Positions 37,601 through 54,385 of a stretch of DNA of 64,000 bases are shown here, piece after piece. This DNA comes from Capitulum mitella (Eukaryota > Arthropoda > Thecostraca > Pollicipedomorpha > Pollicipedidae): assembly GCA_030062745.1 (NCBI GenBank), contig CP099841.1, forward strand, positions 7,933,001-7,997,000, given 5' to 3'. Each line of letters starts with the position of its first letter. Within the stretch, counting starts at the first letter, position 1. Position numbers and translations under genes: made by a program. The notes beneath the pieces are model-generated. The model made no database searches and was not told the origin of the DNA. It worked only from the letters and a program-made list of their open reading frames with translations.

Positions 37601-37968
37601 GTTCAGTTTTACCATGGTTAACATAGCCTGAGAAATCCCTCGTGTATCGGCGTCGCCCTGAGCCCAGCCGCCTGAGGCGGCCCGGAGCGCGGCAGCCGGG
37701 CCGCGCCTGACCGCGGCCGGGGCCCGTTTCAGCGCCGTCCGAGCGCTCCGAGAGTGAGCCGGAGCCGGCGCGCTGCGCCAGCCTGCACCCCTCGCTGGAG
37801 CGGGCCCGCTACGGCGGCGCGTCGGAGCCGCCGGCGCCGCTCGGGCCGCGCCTGCTGGACCGCCGCAGCCTGGAGCGGCTGGAGCGGCGCAGCCTCGACC
37901 AGCTGGACCGGCTGGAGCGGCTGGAGCGGCTGGAGCGGGCGGCGCCGGCCGGCGGCGCGCCCGCATGA
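25620..37968 (+). CDS. Glut1: Glut1-type facilitative glucose transporter (SLC2A class I), 14 exons
   Basis: Encodes a 607-residue plasma-membrane carrier moving glucose down its gradient. Exons: 25620-25685, 26824-26919, 27324-27484, 27729-27853, 28408-28523, 28993-29047, 29210-29317, 30643-30830, 31118-31448, 32509-32594, 34681-34817, 34990-35034, 35406-35479, 37733-37968; every junction keeps the frame. Family landmarks: [12 protein letters not shown] (about 43-54), DRFGRK (104-109), [15 protein letters not shown] (156-170), PESPRYLL (224-231), [17 protein letters not shown] (295-311), [10 protein letters not shown] (347-356), [20 protein letters not shown] (400-419) and [11 protein letters not shown] (470-480). 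QLS before the QQ pair marks class I. Residues known to contact sugar in human GLUT1 are mostly kept (Gln of NQL, QQ, Asn of GIN, Glu of AEL, NW of INW), but the transmembrane-8 Asn is Met. The start ATG has a strong context (GCCATGG). The tail after residue 490 is long, Ser/Glu/Arg-rich and has LER repeats. By memory the core is closest to arthropod Glut1. Confidence 0.95.
25673..26062 (+). repeat. 25-bp minisatellite that includes the Glut1 exon 1 donor
   Basis: Units of the type AGATCTAGCCAGGTRGRCAG recur about every 25 bases at 25673-25840 and 25995-26062, split by about 155 bases of unrelated sequence. The first unit holds the end of exon 1 (AACCAG|GTGGGC). At least three later units keep a GT at the same place (CCAG|GTAGAC, CGAG|GTAAAC, CGAG|GTAGGC), while others have lost it. 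Confidence 0.7.
26824..26919 (+). CDS. Glut1: Glut1 exon 2
   Basis: Residues 23-54, most of transmembrane helix 1, ending [12 protein letters not shown]. Acceptor TTTCAG, donor CAG|GTTAGC, phase 0 on both sides. Confidence 0.95.
27053..27125. repeat. GGTAAC/CGTTAACG hexamer-like repeat
   Basis: About twelve near-six-base units of GTTAACG or GGTAACG type in Glut1 intron 2. Several form the palindrome CGTTAACG. Confidence 0.85.
27324..27484 (+). CDS. Glut1: Glut1 exon 3
   Basis: Residues 55-107 plus two bases: first extracellular loop and helix 2, ending at the [10 protein letters not shown] motif. Donor AG|GTAAGC, phase 2. Confidence 0.95.
27729..27853 (+). CDS. Glut1: Glut1 exon 4
   Basis: Residues 108-149 plus one base: helices 3 and 4, with [10 protein letters not shown] and [14 protein letters not shown]. 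Donor GTGAGT, phase 1. Confidence 0.95.
28408..28523 (+). CDS. Glut1: Glut1 exon 5
   Basis: Residues 150-188: [20 protein letters not shown] and helix 5 with the sugar-facing Gln of VNQL. Ends phase 0. Confidence 0.95.
28993..29047 (+). CDS. Glut1: Glut1 exon 6
   Basis: Residues 189-206 plus one base ([18 protein letters not shown]), the loop between helices 5 and 6. Donor GTGAGT, phase 1. Confidence 0.95.
29160..29205. repeat. Glut1: CCTGA pentamer run before Glut1 exon 7
   Basis: Repeated CCTGA and CCCGA units fill the place normally taken by the polypyrimidine tract just upstream of the exon 7 acceptor. Confidence 0.7.
29210..29317 (+). CDS. Glut1: Glut1 exon 7
   Basis: Residues 207-242 plus one base: helix 6 and the [12 protein letters not shown] motif leading into the large cytoplasmic loop. 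Acceptor follows a run of CCTGA repeats and TTGCAG. Confidence 0.95.
30643..30830 (+). CDS. Glut1: Glut1 exon 8
   Basis: Residues 243-305: the central cytoplasmic loop ([20 protein letters not shown]) and helix 7 with [11 protein letters not shown]. Donor GTGCGT, phase 0. Confidence 0.95.
31118..31448 (+). CDS. Glut1: Glut1 exon 9
   Basis: Residues 306-415 plus one base: the rest of helix 7, then helices 8, 9 and 10, ending AELFSQ + G. This is the largest coding exon and uses a GC donor (AAG|GCAAGG). Confidence 0.95.
31449..32508 (+). other. Glut1: Glut1 intron 9, GC-AG type
   Basis: The invariant family motif FSQGPRPAA is restored only if exon 9 ends at CACAAG and the intron begins GCAAGG. 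AAG|GCAAG is the usual consensus of the minor GC-AG introns. Reading on instead adds KELAVQR and a stop. The nearest GT downstream that could serve would insert extra residues in the most conserved part of the protein. Confidence 0.8.
32091..32250. repeat. 26-bp degenerate minisatellite in Glut1 intron 9
   Basis: Six imperfect units of the type CCTGTTACCTGGCAGGTYST with period near 26. Confidence 0.75.
32509..32594 (+). CDS. Glut1: Glut1 exon 10
   Basis: Residues 416-444: [20 protein letters not shown] and helix 11, with the sugar-contacting Asn-Trp pair. Acceptor CTGTAG, donor AAG|GTGACG, phase 0. Confidence 0.95.
33489..33513 (+). promoter_or_regulatory. Cluster of AGGTCA-type half sites
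   Basis: AAGGTCAGGTCAAGGTCAAA and then AGTCA: three GGTCA cores in direct orientation within 25 bases of the intronic element. Such half sites are bound by nuclear receptors; binding here is only inferred. Confidence 0.3.
33802..33814 (+). promoter_or_regulatory. Perfect DR1 nuclear-receptor-type site
   Basis: AGGTCAAAGGTCA is a perfect direct repeat of AGGTCA with one base between, the consensus for RXR/USP- or HNF4-type receptors. It lies in the transposon in Glut1 intron 10. Function is inferred from the motif only. Confidence 0.35.
34681..34817 (+). CDS. Glut1: Glut1 exon 11
   Basis: Residues 445-489 plus two bases: helix 12 and the closing family motif [12 protein letters not shown]. 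Acceptor TTTTTCGCAG, donor GTAAGT, phase 2. Confidence 0.95.
34990..35034 (+). CDS. Glut1: Glut1 exon 12
   Basis: A 45-base exon for the start of the C-terminal tail ([14 protein letters not shown]). Acceptor TATTTCAG, donor GTATGT, phase 2. Confidence 0.8.
35406..35479 (+). CDS. Glut1: Glut1 exon 13
   Basis: Tail residues 505-529 ([20 protein letters not shown], then YRGQ). Acceptor TTCCAG, donor GTAAGA, phase 1. Both joins keep the frame. Confidence 0.75.
37733..37968 (+). CDS. Glut1: Glut1 exon 14, coding end
   Basis: Tail residues 530-607, Ser/Glu-rich then LER/LDR repeats ([20 protein letters not shown]), which could form a charged single helix or coiled coil. Acceptor CCCGTTTCAG. Ends at TGA 37966-37968, after which the same frame continues open and gene-like to 38145. 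Confidence 0.75.
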
Positions 37969-38145
37969 CCGCCGCCGGGTGGTGGGAGTCCGCAGGCGGC
38001 GCCGGCCGCGGCCGACCGGTCGCCGCGGCCGGCGCAGCGCGGCGCCCTCAGCGACGAGCGCACCAACAGCGAGTCGGAGAGCGTCAGCGGCCACGAGGAC
38101 CTGTGGAAGCCCAACCACCTGCTCTGTAGCGACACCAGCTCCTGA
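37966..38145 (+). other. Glut1: Candidate stop-readthrough extension of Glut1
   Basis: After TGA (37966-37968) the same frame stays open for 58 codons, ending at TGA 38143-38145. Its end reads SDERTNSESESVSGHEDLWK, then PNHLLCSDTSS, of the same Ser/Glu-rich style as the tail before the stop. The stop is followed by C (TGAC), the leakiest context known for UGA. I found no splice pair that removes the stop and keeps the frame: the GTGAGC at 37754 with the CAG at 37995 shifts it. Readthrough would give 666 residues. A C-to-T variant or a base error in a CpG-rich exon would look the same. Confidence 0.5.
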
Positions 38146-40659
38146 GCGGCCGCCGCCGGCCCGATGACGCGTCGGTGACGTCGCGCGGGGAGCCGCCGCC
38201 GGGCCGGCGCGCCGCGAGCTCAGGCCGGCCCCGAGACTATGCCTACGGGTCATTGGACAAGACGAGAGGACGGCCGACTCGGCCGGCCGCGAAGCTCCTA
38301 TACTCGATAATCATAAGATGATAAAGCTCAATATTTCTAGCTAACGCAGGCTTGGGTCTAGTGAAATAGAGTAGCGCTGCTGTTAACTCTAGATAGTCCT
38401 TCAAGTCATCTTTGGCCTTTGTCACCAGAGCGAGCGGCTTTCAGACCCCATAAAGCCCCGACGGTTCGAGCTTTCGTAGAACTTGCGCATGTCATGTGGT
38501 GTCGACTCAGTATGTTGTTATGTACACCGATGCTAAGACAATACTGCACTGCCCAACCACACTTTTACGATGTCATACGCAGGTGACTAAGATACCATCT
38601 TCCAAATTGTTGACGAGAGACTGGGCGGCTGTATCACGCGCGCGCGTGGCATCGGTGTGATGCAAATGATACGCTTATCCATTAGTTGTGTGGACGGCCT
38701 AGAGCGTTACCTGTCGGTAGGTACGTGGACTGGTCTTGTTGTGACGTCTAGCTGGCTGCGGAAACCCGCGCGTCTGTAGCGTGCATAATCAAGCTGTGTT
38801 GCTCTTCTGGCTTGTTTCGTGATATATTCGAGATTTTGGCTGGCTCTGCCGGCAAGTTCGTGTTCCGAAATGCGTTAGGATATGCTAAGAGCGCTGCTTC
38901 ATCTTTATCCTGAGCAAAGCGCGATGCGCGGTGATTCATTCGATCTCCGGGCGGATTCCTTGCAGTGTATGACTTTTGTCCGCCTGCTTGCAAAGCGGTG
39001 ATCTCAGCCACTCTCTCGTCGACGGGCGTGATGCGTTGCGTTGCCTCGCTGCTTGTTATCGCCTTTTTTGCTTGCTCCTGCTCGCGTGGCCTGTGGTCTC
39101 ACCATGCCCTCACCCCTTCACCACTGGCCGCGGCGCGTGTGTTGTTGTCTACATGTGCGCGTCAGCGCCGGGGTCGTGGGAGGGCGGGACAGAAGCCGGG
39201 GCCGCCTGACCTGACCGCGGCCTCAGGGGGGCGCGGCGCGTTCTCCAGGGGTCGCCAGAGCCGGCCGCGGCAGCCGACCGGGCGACTGGTTTTATACGGA
39301 CTCCGTGTGAGCTAGCAGTCGTAGTCTCAGTGCCAACCGCCGGGCCCGCCGCGCGCGCCCTGCAGCCGGCCGTGGTCGGGCCGTTCAGGCGTCCGTGCGG
39401 CCGGGGATGGCGGCCTGCCCCACCTCGGAGCGTTACCCACGTCCGGAGGCCAGCATTGCAGTCTGCGGTGAATGCTCCAGCTGTTCCCAGTGCACGCGGC
39501 GTCGTTTTTAAGGGAAGTTTTTGTTCAGTTTATTTTGAGGATCTTATCTGCGGGAACGTTGAGGACGTTGATCGAACCGTTTGATTATTTCATGAGGAAA
39601 AGAAAACGAGTATTCCTGTTTGCGAACTGTTACGAGAATAGCTGTACGGTTATGCGAGATGTTATACTTTTTGACAGTATTTAGAGCTGGCATACGAGAA
39701 ATGCTCGTGCGCTCGGACTAATGAGCCGTTGAGTTAATAACCGCGCTCAGTCGGCGCATCATCCGATTGCAGAAAAAGTTTTCTTCGTCCCAGTCAAGTG
39801 ATGGCAACTGATATTGCGCGAACGTCATTTACCGAGGCATACCGCCGACCGATATCAGCCTTTATGTGAGTAAGTGGGTCAACCGTGTGCTCTCTGACGT
39901 CGCTGCAATTTCAGGGGCGTCGTTTGTTTTACGTTTTCAAATCGTAACACACCGTACGTGTGTAGTCGTAGCAGAAGACCTCAGGCGTGTCGGAGCATCC
40001 AACATTCCTAGCCTTGTCCCTCCCTACCCCCCCCCCCCCACCATAACTTGCGTCACAAGGACATAACTTCCACTTCCCGTTCCTGTCCAGTGTCCAGCAC
40101 AGACTAAACGCTCTTTCATGCCCTCTGCACGGTTGGGAGTGTGACCCCTCCAAAGCCACCTACCCGCGAATCTTGAACTCAGCGACTCTCCAAAGGTCAG
40201 CGCGCAAGGCCGCGGTCCAGTCGCAAGTCGCGAACCTTCGACCCGGTCGGGTTTGGGGAGGATGTTCCCGGGCGCTGGGAGAGGATGAGGTCCGCAGGTG
40301 TGTCTGCTGGCAGACTGAGAGTACTCTGATGTGGTGTAGTGGACTCCCCGGATGCAAATGCTGGCCCCGCCTGCGGGGACTCTGTTGGTACTTTTGTTAT
40401 GAACTTTCTGGACTTTGTCGAAATACAGTCTGTTGATGACATCCGAGTCTTCTTTCCATGACGCGTTTTGTCGGGTAAAATACAAAGAGTGTTTGTTGCG
40501 TGGCCTTGGATGTTACTGCCAGACAGTTGAAGGCCGAGTTACGAAGCCCCGGAAACATCGACAGGACGCCTAAATGGCGATTTTGTTAAACCGTCGTGCT
40601 TCTTTTGTTGCAGTGCGTGCGCCGTGTAGTGTTCGTGCTGTGCGTGGTAATATTTTATA
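38146..40659. other. Glut1 3' flank, no further gene seen
   Basis: The first 150 bases are GC-rich and may be 3' untranslated. No canonical AATAAA was found close behind the stop. A GC-rich patch at 39170-39420 has no supported exon. A C13 run lies at about 40028-40040. Confidence 0.4.
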
Positions 40660-40751
40660 CTGCCTAGGGTAACCGCAAAAGACAGCTGCTGGACTTGCTT
40701 TCGTTTTGCGAAATATGCTGGTGCTGAGCTTTCATCAGGACCGGAGGGCAT
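40660..40751 (+). repeat. Dispersed repeat with two short hairpins, copy 1
   Basis: Aligns with 42548-42633 from CTGCCTAG through CTTGCTTTCG, CGAAAT.TG.TGGTG.TGAG, CTTTCATCAG and CCGGAGG. It contains TTTCG-TTTTG-CGAAA; copy 2 has TTTCG-CTTTC-CGAAA, so the stem is kept while the loop differs. Confidence 0.7.
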
Positions 40752-42547
40752 TGACACAGTTGCGGGTGTGTTTTTGTTTGTTTTTTTTGCTATATGTCTG
40801 ACGAGACCATTCCAGCGGCAGCTTGTCTACTGAGTCCCGCGCGGTTGGTGAAACACGTAAAAGAGCGGTCGGCTGGACAGAACTGGCCTTCACGCCATGT
40901 GCTGCGAAATCGTGCGTTTTCGCACACCACCTAGCGGCCACTTAAGTTACAGATGGCGCCATGAGCGCGCCGAGTAGTGGACGTCGCGCTCTCCAGTCTC
41001 AGGACACCCGGGAGCCAACCGTTGTTGTGAGCCAAGGCCCCCCGAGCTAAGTGAGCCAGGGAAGTCGGTGCTCGAGGTTAGTGACAGCGGCAGTTCTCCG
41101 TCCCAGCAGTCAGCGTGGCGGCCATGGTACAGATAACACAGGAACATTTCAGTCATCGGCAGAACAACAGTCCTGGACGGCGGACGAAGACAGCGCTGGT
41201 ACCTGTCTGCTGATAATGTCTCCGGAAGCCAGCACGCTTGTAAGGTCAATATCCGATTTATATTTATAACATGGCGATGATGAAACTGTGAACCGCGCAA
41301 GACGCAGATAAACCAGCTGCATAAAATAAGCAGTACCGACTTATAATTCGCATTTCTGGACATCTTTTTCAAAGCAAGATAGAAACTTTGTGCTGGACGG
41401 GAGCGGTTAGATGTGTCCATTTCACGTGCATGATGACAGTCCGTAAACGTGCTAGAAAACGATCTCAGACAAAACAAAACGAAAACCATGACAGTCTGCT
41501 TTTTATCTGATGCAGCTTCAACATCATAGTGACTGTAACGACAGACATAGTTGCAGTGCTTGCAAAGGCTTGGGGAAATTGTCTGAAGTCACCGTGGTGG
41601 ATGTAGCTTGGTGAATTTCATGGCCTGGAGGACGCCAGCGCCTGACGGGCCTGCTTAGCGTAGCAGAAACAGTTCAACGAACAGGGTAACAAGCTCTAGT
41701 GTAAGAAGCTCTGATGTATACAGGGCAAAATCGGAGCAAAAGTTTTCGGTCCCACATGCTCAGATGTTCGCAATGACGAAACGCCTTGATGCCTTGGAGG
41801 TCATCAAAACGACTATAAGGTAAGACGGCCCGTGGTTTGAGGGCATTTTTCTGGTTGGGGCAGGCAAGCTATGTCCTCACCAGTTCACGTTCCATGTGTT
41901 TGTCACTTCAGCTGTCTTTTAATCTTCAAGAGGCATCTAAATCAACAGGTGTATATAATGAGGTTTTATTGGAGTACGAGAACCTTCACTAAAATTTCTT
42001 TGGACCTGAGCCAGTGTCTTCGAACGCTCTCTGCTAAAATGCACCTTTACCGCATGACGCCGAGCAATTACGGAGTTGAAACCTTTGCTTAACAATGGGT
42101 AAGCGCAGCCATTTTGCTGGTTTCCGGATGCACTTCTGTCTTGCAACTGATGTCTCAGGCAGCGTAACGAGGTAATCATGTGTTATCATGTCATTAAAGC
42201 AGCAGCTTAATCAGCTATTATTAACACTTCTACCTGACATGATAACGGAACCACGAGGCTTCGAAGGATGTGACTCTCTCTCAGGTTTTCAAAGGCTCCA
42301 GCACGTGAGCGAGACAGACTTGTTTCTGACGTTGAAAAGGTCGTCCAAGATTCGTGTCGCTGGGTTCTTGAGATCGCCCCACCTTGAACTGCTCTAGTCA
42401 GGAGAGAAGTCGTAAGAGGGGCCGAGAGTAATCCCATGTTCACACGGTGACTGTACGGAACATCCCGTTCTCTTGGTCTTCCTTGATTTACATCTACCTC
42501 TGTCCACCTCCAGTTGCCTGAGAGTGAAGTTCTTAATGTAGCGTCCG
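40752..42547. other. No gene seen
   Basis: Unique sequence; open frames of up to 180 codons on the minus strand have no recognisable domain and no good splice context. Confidence 0.4.
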
Positions 42548-42633
42548 CTGCCTAGATTAAAAGTTATTTGCTACGCTTGCTTTCGCTTTCCGAAATCTGT
42601 TGGTGATGAGCTTTCATCAGAGGCCGGAGGCGG
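42548..42633 (+). repeat. Dispersed repeat with two short hairpins, copy 2
   Basis: Second copy of the repeat at 40660-40751. Here the second hairpin is perfect (TGATGA-GCTT-TCATCA), whereas copy 1 has one mismatch in it. Confidence 0.7.
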
Positions 42634-42708
42634 CTTACCAGTGGCAACAGCTGTCAAGAGGTAGGCCGCGTGAAATGAGATCCCGCCGTAAGATGCCATC
42701 CCAGCCCA

Positions 42709-42862
42709 ACGTGACCAGGGGAACGGTTTCTCCCTCTGACCGGCCAGAAGATACCAGAGACAATGACCAAAGGAACGGTCTCTCCTGACCGGCCAGGAGA
42801 TACCGGCCGCAATTACCAGGGAACGGCCTCTCCCCCTGATCGGCCAGGACAGTCCGGCGCCA
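42709..42862. repeat. Three-copy, ~50-bp tandem repeat
   Basis: Three units share ACCAGGGGAACGG, TCTCCCTCTGA and CGGCCAGGAGATACCGG with small changes and a period of about 50 bases. Confidence 0.8.
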
Positions 42863-44698
42863 TCGATTAAGGACGATTACAAATGGCTAACATTGTTTTT
42901 TACCGTCCCTGGCGACCATCAGATGTAATTCAGACGAAAATGATGCGTTTTTGTTTCCAAAGAACGTTGTTATTCGGGCGCTGAGGTTGCTGTCTGCTTT
43001 GTTCCCACAAACGTGCTTTAGTTATTCTCCGGACTGCTTGGCCATGTTTTTTGCGCGATTTTTGTTTACTTAAAATAATTTCCATAAGACATTTGCAGCG
43101 TTTTTGAATTTCAGTGGACGAGTTCAACTTTTGGTCCCCGACTGTATGGATAAATCGTACTTGATAGTCAGCACGCATAGTGGAGCCCGAGCACCGCAAG
43201 CGCGCCCATTTTCTTGGACTGAATGCCGTGTTATCAAACCCGTCATCCTCCCCGGCTGTTTACGAGCTGGGAAACGCGCATGCATGCAGCTCGCGCCGGC
43301 ACGCAATGTCTGCTTGTGACGTGAGCTAATGAGTACACAAGAGGTTTTGTGTACCCGAGAGGGCTTATCGTTTGCGTTAAATGTAAGTACAAGCCGGCAG
43401 GTGTGAAGGCATGCTGGCGGGTGGACGAAACACGTTCCCTGAGCGATTTTCCTTCTGATTATGTCGCCATGCTTTTTGCTTTGTGCTGATACACTATATC
43501 TGCTCGTGAGATCAATAAATCGTTTGACTGCATCTTCTTGTCGTTTCAGTTCCGTCGTAGGGCTGTTTGTCAGAGTTCGCGCGCGCTGAATTCCAGTTTT
43601 GATCAAGATTCTCGTAAACTCTGGATCGTGGCCATGAAACATAGCCAACCCAAACGCATGCCACTCGAATATAGGCACGACGTAACCCCGGCTATGATTC
43701 ACTCTCAACTGGTTCACTGTTGGCTTGCTGCACGGAGAACGCTTGTGCGCAAAGCCCCGTCCATAAAATCTGGCGGTAAGATAAAACATTAGAATATCGT
43801 AAGAATCGTTTCTAAACCTGTCGAAGCAAACGTAGTCAAGTACCGGTTATGGCTGTAACACAGTCTGATGGAACATGAGAACACATTTCCAGCATTCGAA
43901 CATGTCAGCATCACTCCACTGATAAAACGAGCAGCATCGGCTTGCAAGCTACGAGATACGCAATAATCTCACGCTCTTCCAAACATATTGCTAATGAATT
44001 CTAAGATAAAGAACATGTGGTCACCTGGAACAGGCCAATATTTTTCATCCTACGTGAATACGCCTCGTCATTTGTGTTATACATAAAACACTAGTACATA
44101 ACAGCGTAACGATGCCAAAAGCAATGAATGCGAGTGGCAGGTTCAACAAGACTAGAATTGTAGCTCAGCTTCGGCTAGTCAACGCCTAATGCCTTGCATT
44201 AGGTTTGCTTTGAATTGGCCGGCCCCTTATCAGCGGATGCAGGAAATAGTACCGCGACGGGTCACATGGCTCACAGGCCACAACGTAACCTTGCTTTCGA
44301 TGGCTGGCTGCGCAGACCAACACAACAGTGTCTGGTGTCATAGGTGACGGAACGGGAAAGGAGGCGGGGGCGGGGGCACGGCGGCACCGTGTCCCCACTT
44401 AACTGACAAAATTTAACCTTCAGACTTATGGTGCTGCATCGAAAGAAATTGGCCGGAAAAAGCCAATGACCCCACCCCCCTCCGGAACACATTCCGCCGC
44501 TACCGCCTGGTGTCCTGCACGACAGCCACAATTTGCCTTGGTGTCCCAAGCAACATGCCACTAAGTTTATACGCCAAATGATGTCACACTCACTTACAAT
44601 GTCACGAGGGTTCGATAACTTTAGAGCAACGTAGCAAGCTCGCAGACACCGGCAACGTGACCGGCCGTCGAAGCGACGTCACCGGCCGCTCAGTGACG
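42863..44698. other. No gene seen; one Tc1-like end
   Basis: At 43119-43145 the minus strand reads TACAGTCGGGGACCAAAAGT, then TGAACTC, much like the terminal repeat of Tc1-like transposons beginning at a TA. About 200 bases inside it (toward 42900) could be element sequence, but no matching second end was found. Minus-strand frames at 43124-43789 have no recognisable domain. Confidence 0.35.
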
Positions 44699-51620
<6,922 letters not shown>

Positions 51621-51950
51621 GGCGGCGGTTCGCAGACGACGCACAACACCGCTCGGAATGGCCCGCAGAGGCCCGCTCGGAAACGTGCAGCACCGACGCC
51701 AGCTCAGTCATTAGCCGCGCTCCTCGTAAGGCTGACTCAGTCGCCCACGGTCTCCGCCATCTAGCAGCTCCCTCACTCGGGGTTTGCCAAACGAGGGTTA
51801 CTGGGAAGGACGCGGAGGCACCCTTGCTTCTGGCAGTGATCTCTCTCCGACGCTGTGGAGAGCATGCTGGGCTGTCGAGCTGTGACGTGGCAGTCAGCGT
51901 CGCCGCAGCGCAGCAGTGACGTGGGATTCTGAAACAATGGAACGTGGTGT
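51621..51950 (-). promoter_or_regulatory. 5' leader region of the four-pass gene
   Basis: GC-rich sequence just upstream of the start codon, probably 5' untranslated region and perhaps promoter. A short upstream frame (ATGGCGGAGACC..., seven codons then stop) lies at about 51740-51765 on the minus strand. The transcription start is not visible. Confidence 0.4.
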
Positions 51951-54187
51951 CAGACGGCTGCGGGTGAACGTGTACTTACCTGGTTCCTGCAGACCACTAC
52001 TTGGAGCTGTATGGAACAGTCAGGGTGTTATGGAATTCAGTTTGCGGATCGTGACATAATCTATTTAAATGTTTTCGGTAAGTACGTATTGGCTTTGACA
52101 CTCTTTCCAAAGATACGTTGTCAGACCGCAATTTTCAAACCTCCCAATCCAGTCTATGTCCAGTTATGTAAAGATATGGAAACTGTTGCCGCCCGAAGTT
52201 TTCATCGGCTCCTGTTTTATCGTGTGCGAAATGAAACAAACTGCATAACAGAGCTGGGTCAATCCAGTTACCGTGGGAGGGGCCAGATCGCATGAGATGG
52301 CCGAAAGGCGTGATGACGGTAGTAAATGTAATCGTTACTGGAATTGGGGCGCCTATTATGCATTATCTTGGATGCCGTATGGTTGCTCAACCGATATGGT
52401 CCCATGTTAAATTCACAAAACTATGGGGTGCCCCATCAACAATAGGGGTGCCAAAGCATCCACAAAACAAGCGAAAACTGCATCCTTAATGAAGGTTATC
52501 AGCCTTCGATACAAGGCAAGGAACGCATTAAAAGTTTCATTTCTTGCGGAAAGGGCGTTGCGTTTGCTTGAGGATTCTATTTGACATATGTTTTAAATTA
52601 TCTGAGCTTGAACCGTCATAGTTCGTAGAATTTATTGCCATTTTCTTCATTTTTATTTTTCGTTTTTTGCATTTGGCGTTGAGTTTTAAACTGGAGCTTG
52701 GAACTTAATCAGAGAAACTTCATATAACTTCATGAGTGGTCTTTTGGAGTAGCTTTTGCTATGTTTTGCTTATTGCACGGGCTGGATTTGCATGCTTCTA
52801 AAGGTTTTTTACCTATTTCATTTTCTTTTGCTAACTTCATCTTCGTATATCAGGCGCACTTTTTATCATACGATATGGATTCGAAATGCGCTTTTAACGA
52901 ATTATGTGAGTCCTGAAAACGACTTACGCTAGGAAGAGAACATTTTCAACGCGACACGTTTACATTAAAACAGATCGGTGGTAAAAACTAAATAAGAGAC
53001 AGACACCTCGGTATATCTGTTTATTCACATCAATTTAGGTGCAGATATTGCCAAAGGATCTGATGTGGTGGGGTTCAGATCTAAGCAAAAGACGTTCTAT
53101 TGAGGAGTCCAGAAGGTCAAGAGATCAGTTGTCGTTTCGAAACAGACGATTCGGATGAAACAAAGGACGCAGAAAAAAGTGCTGCATGAAAAATAGGCAG
53201 CAAAACGAATGGCACCGGTACTGCTGGCGAAACATCGCAGAGATGGTTGCGAGACACGAAAAATGACGCAGACAATGGTTGTTCGTGCACCGGCATAATA
53301 CGGTGCTAGGCACTGCAAATGCCAATGATTCCCAAATTTGCCGCGCATAGAAGCATACTGCCGTGGAACGGTCAAGGTGCTGACAGAATTACCTGCAGCC
53401 ACACGCAAAAAAGCAAAGAAAAACATTGATACGGGTCCGTTTTATCGCATGACATGAGCATGCAGGCTATCTTCTTTTGCTTTTCCTGTTAGGGCCAGTT
53501 TAAACGTCCATAACGTGAAGGAAAATGCATTACAGATAGACACTGTTCACGGCCAACGGGTCTGATGACCTTTCTCCAATCCTACGCTCTAGATACGCAA
53601 AAGGGGAACCAAACTTCAAATTCGACAAGCGCAATGAAATCACTGTTACACATCAAGTTAACTGCCCGAGAGCAGTAACAGGCCCTCTAATGCAGAGCTA
53701 CCCCTCGGGAGCCGGCATGTTCCCTGTTTGTCCTATTTGGTCGTTTTGTATTGTCCATTTGTGTTGTGGTTAAGACCGCCAATAGTCCAGGACCCAAGAA
53801 CATCTTCCCCGACATACCTGTTTCGTTTTTTTCCCAAACCTGGAACTTCAAAGGCCAAGAGGCTCTATTTTCAACACCCTTCTTGCCTTAATGCCTTAGC
53901 TGCTTGTTGGAGGGAAAAATGGTTGACAGTAATCATATGTCAGATTCTTACAAAGCCATACCGCAAGACATACAGAACATAACAAAGAATGTAGATGCAG
54001 CGCTCAGGCATGAATCTCGTATTTATGCTGTATTACTTCAGGTCGTAGTTACTGGCTTGTAACATGTAGTTTGATGATGCTGCAGATGTCAGATGTAGGA
54101 CCATGATGGTTATACCAAGCCAAAGTAAACGCACGCCGATAATGGGTTTGACTGTGTGCGTATGAATATTTTTTTCCTGGGACAAAA
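51951..54187. other. No gene seen
   Basis: AT-leaning unique sequence. The longest frame (53426-53097, minus) is Cys/Phe-rich without a known domain. Confidence 0.4.
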
Positions 54188-54379
54188 GCACTTCCACCGA
54201 AAGAGCTATTACAAATCTGCAATAGTTCATTCGGTGGAAGCGCATCGTATCTATACGGAGGAAAAATGCCATTTTTTAACTTGACGTCAAATTAACGTCA
54301 AGCTAAGATAAAAATAGCCTTACGTCGTGTGGCAATATAGCACATATAGCACATAACGTCAGATTAACGTTATGTGCTA
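54188..54379. repeat. Cluster of three hairpins
   Basis: Hairpin 1 (54188-54243) pairs about 20-25 bases with two or three mismatches around a 10-base loop, with outer arms CTTCCACCGAA and TTCGGTGGAAG. Hairpin 2 (54280-54302) is a perfect 8-bp stem CTTGACGT with loop CAAATTA. Hairpin 3 (54347-54379) is a perfect 13-bp stem TAGCACATAACGT with loop CAGATTA. Hairpins 2 and 3 share the ACGT stem tip and nearly the same loop. Confidence 0.8.
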
Positions 54380-54385
54380 GGAGAA

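Noticed and set aside
37754-37995. Small intron that removes the in-frame TGA of Glut1 exon 14
   Set aside because: The GTGAGC/CAG pair leaves in phase 1 and enters in phase 0, so it would shift the frame and lose the coding-like tail.
37490-38253. Minus-strand Ala/Arg-rich frames of 158-174 codons
   Set aside because: Antisense to the GC-rich last Glut1 exon, whose plus-strand frame fits the gene by phase and sequence style.
43124-43789. Minus-strand 221-codon frame
   Set aside because: No recognisable domain; it ends in a Tc1-like terminal repeat, so part of it is element sequence.
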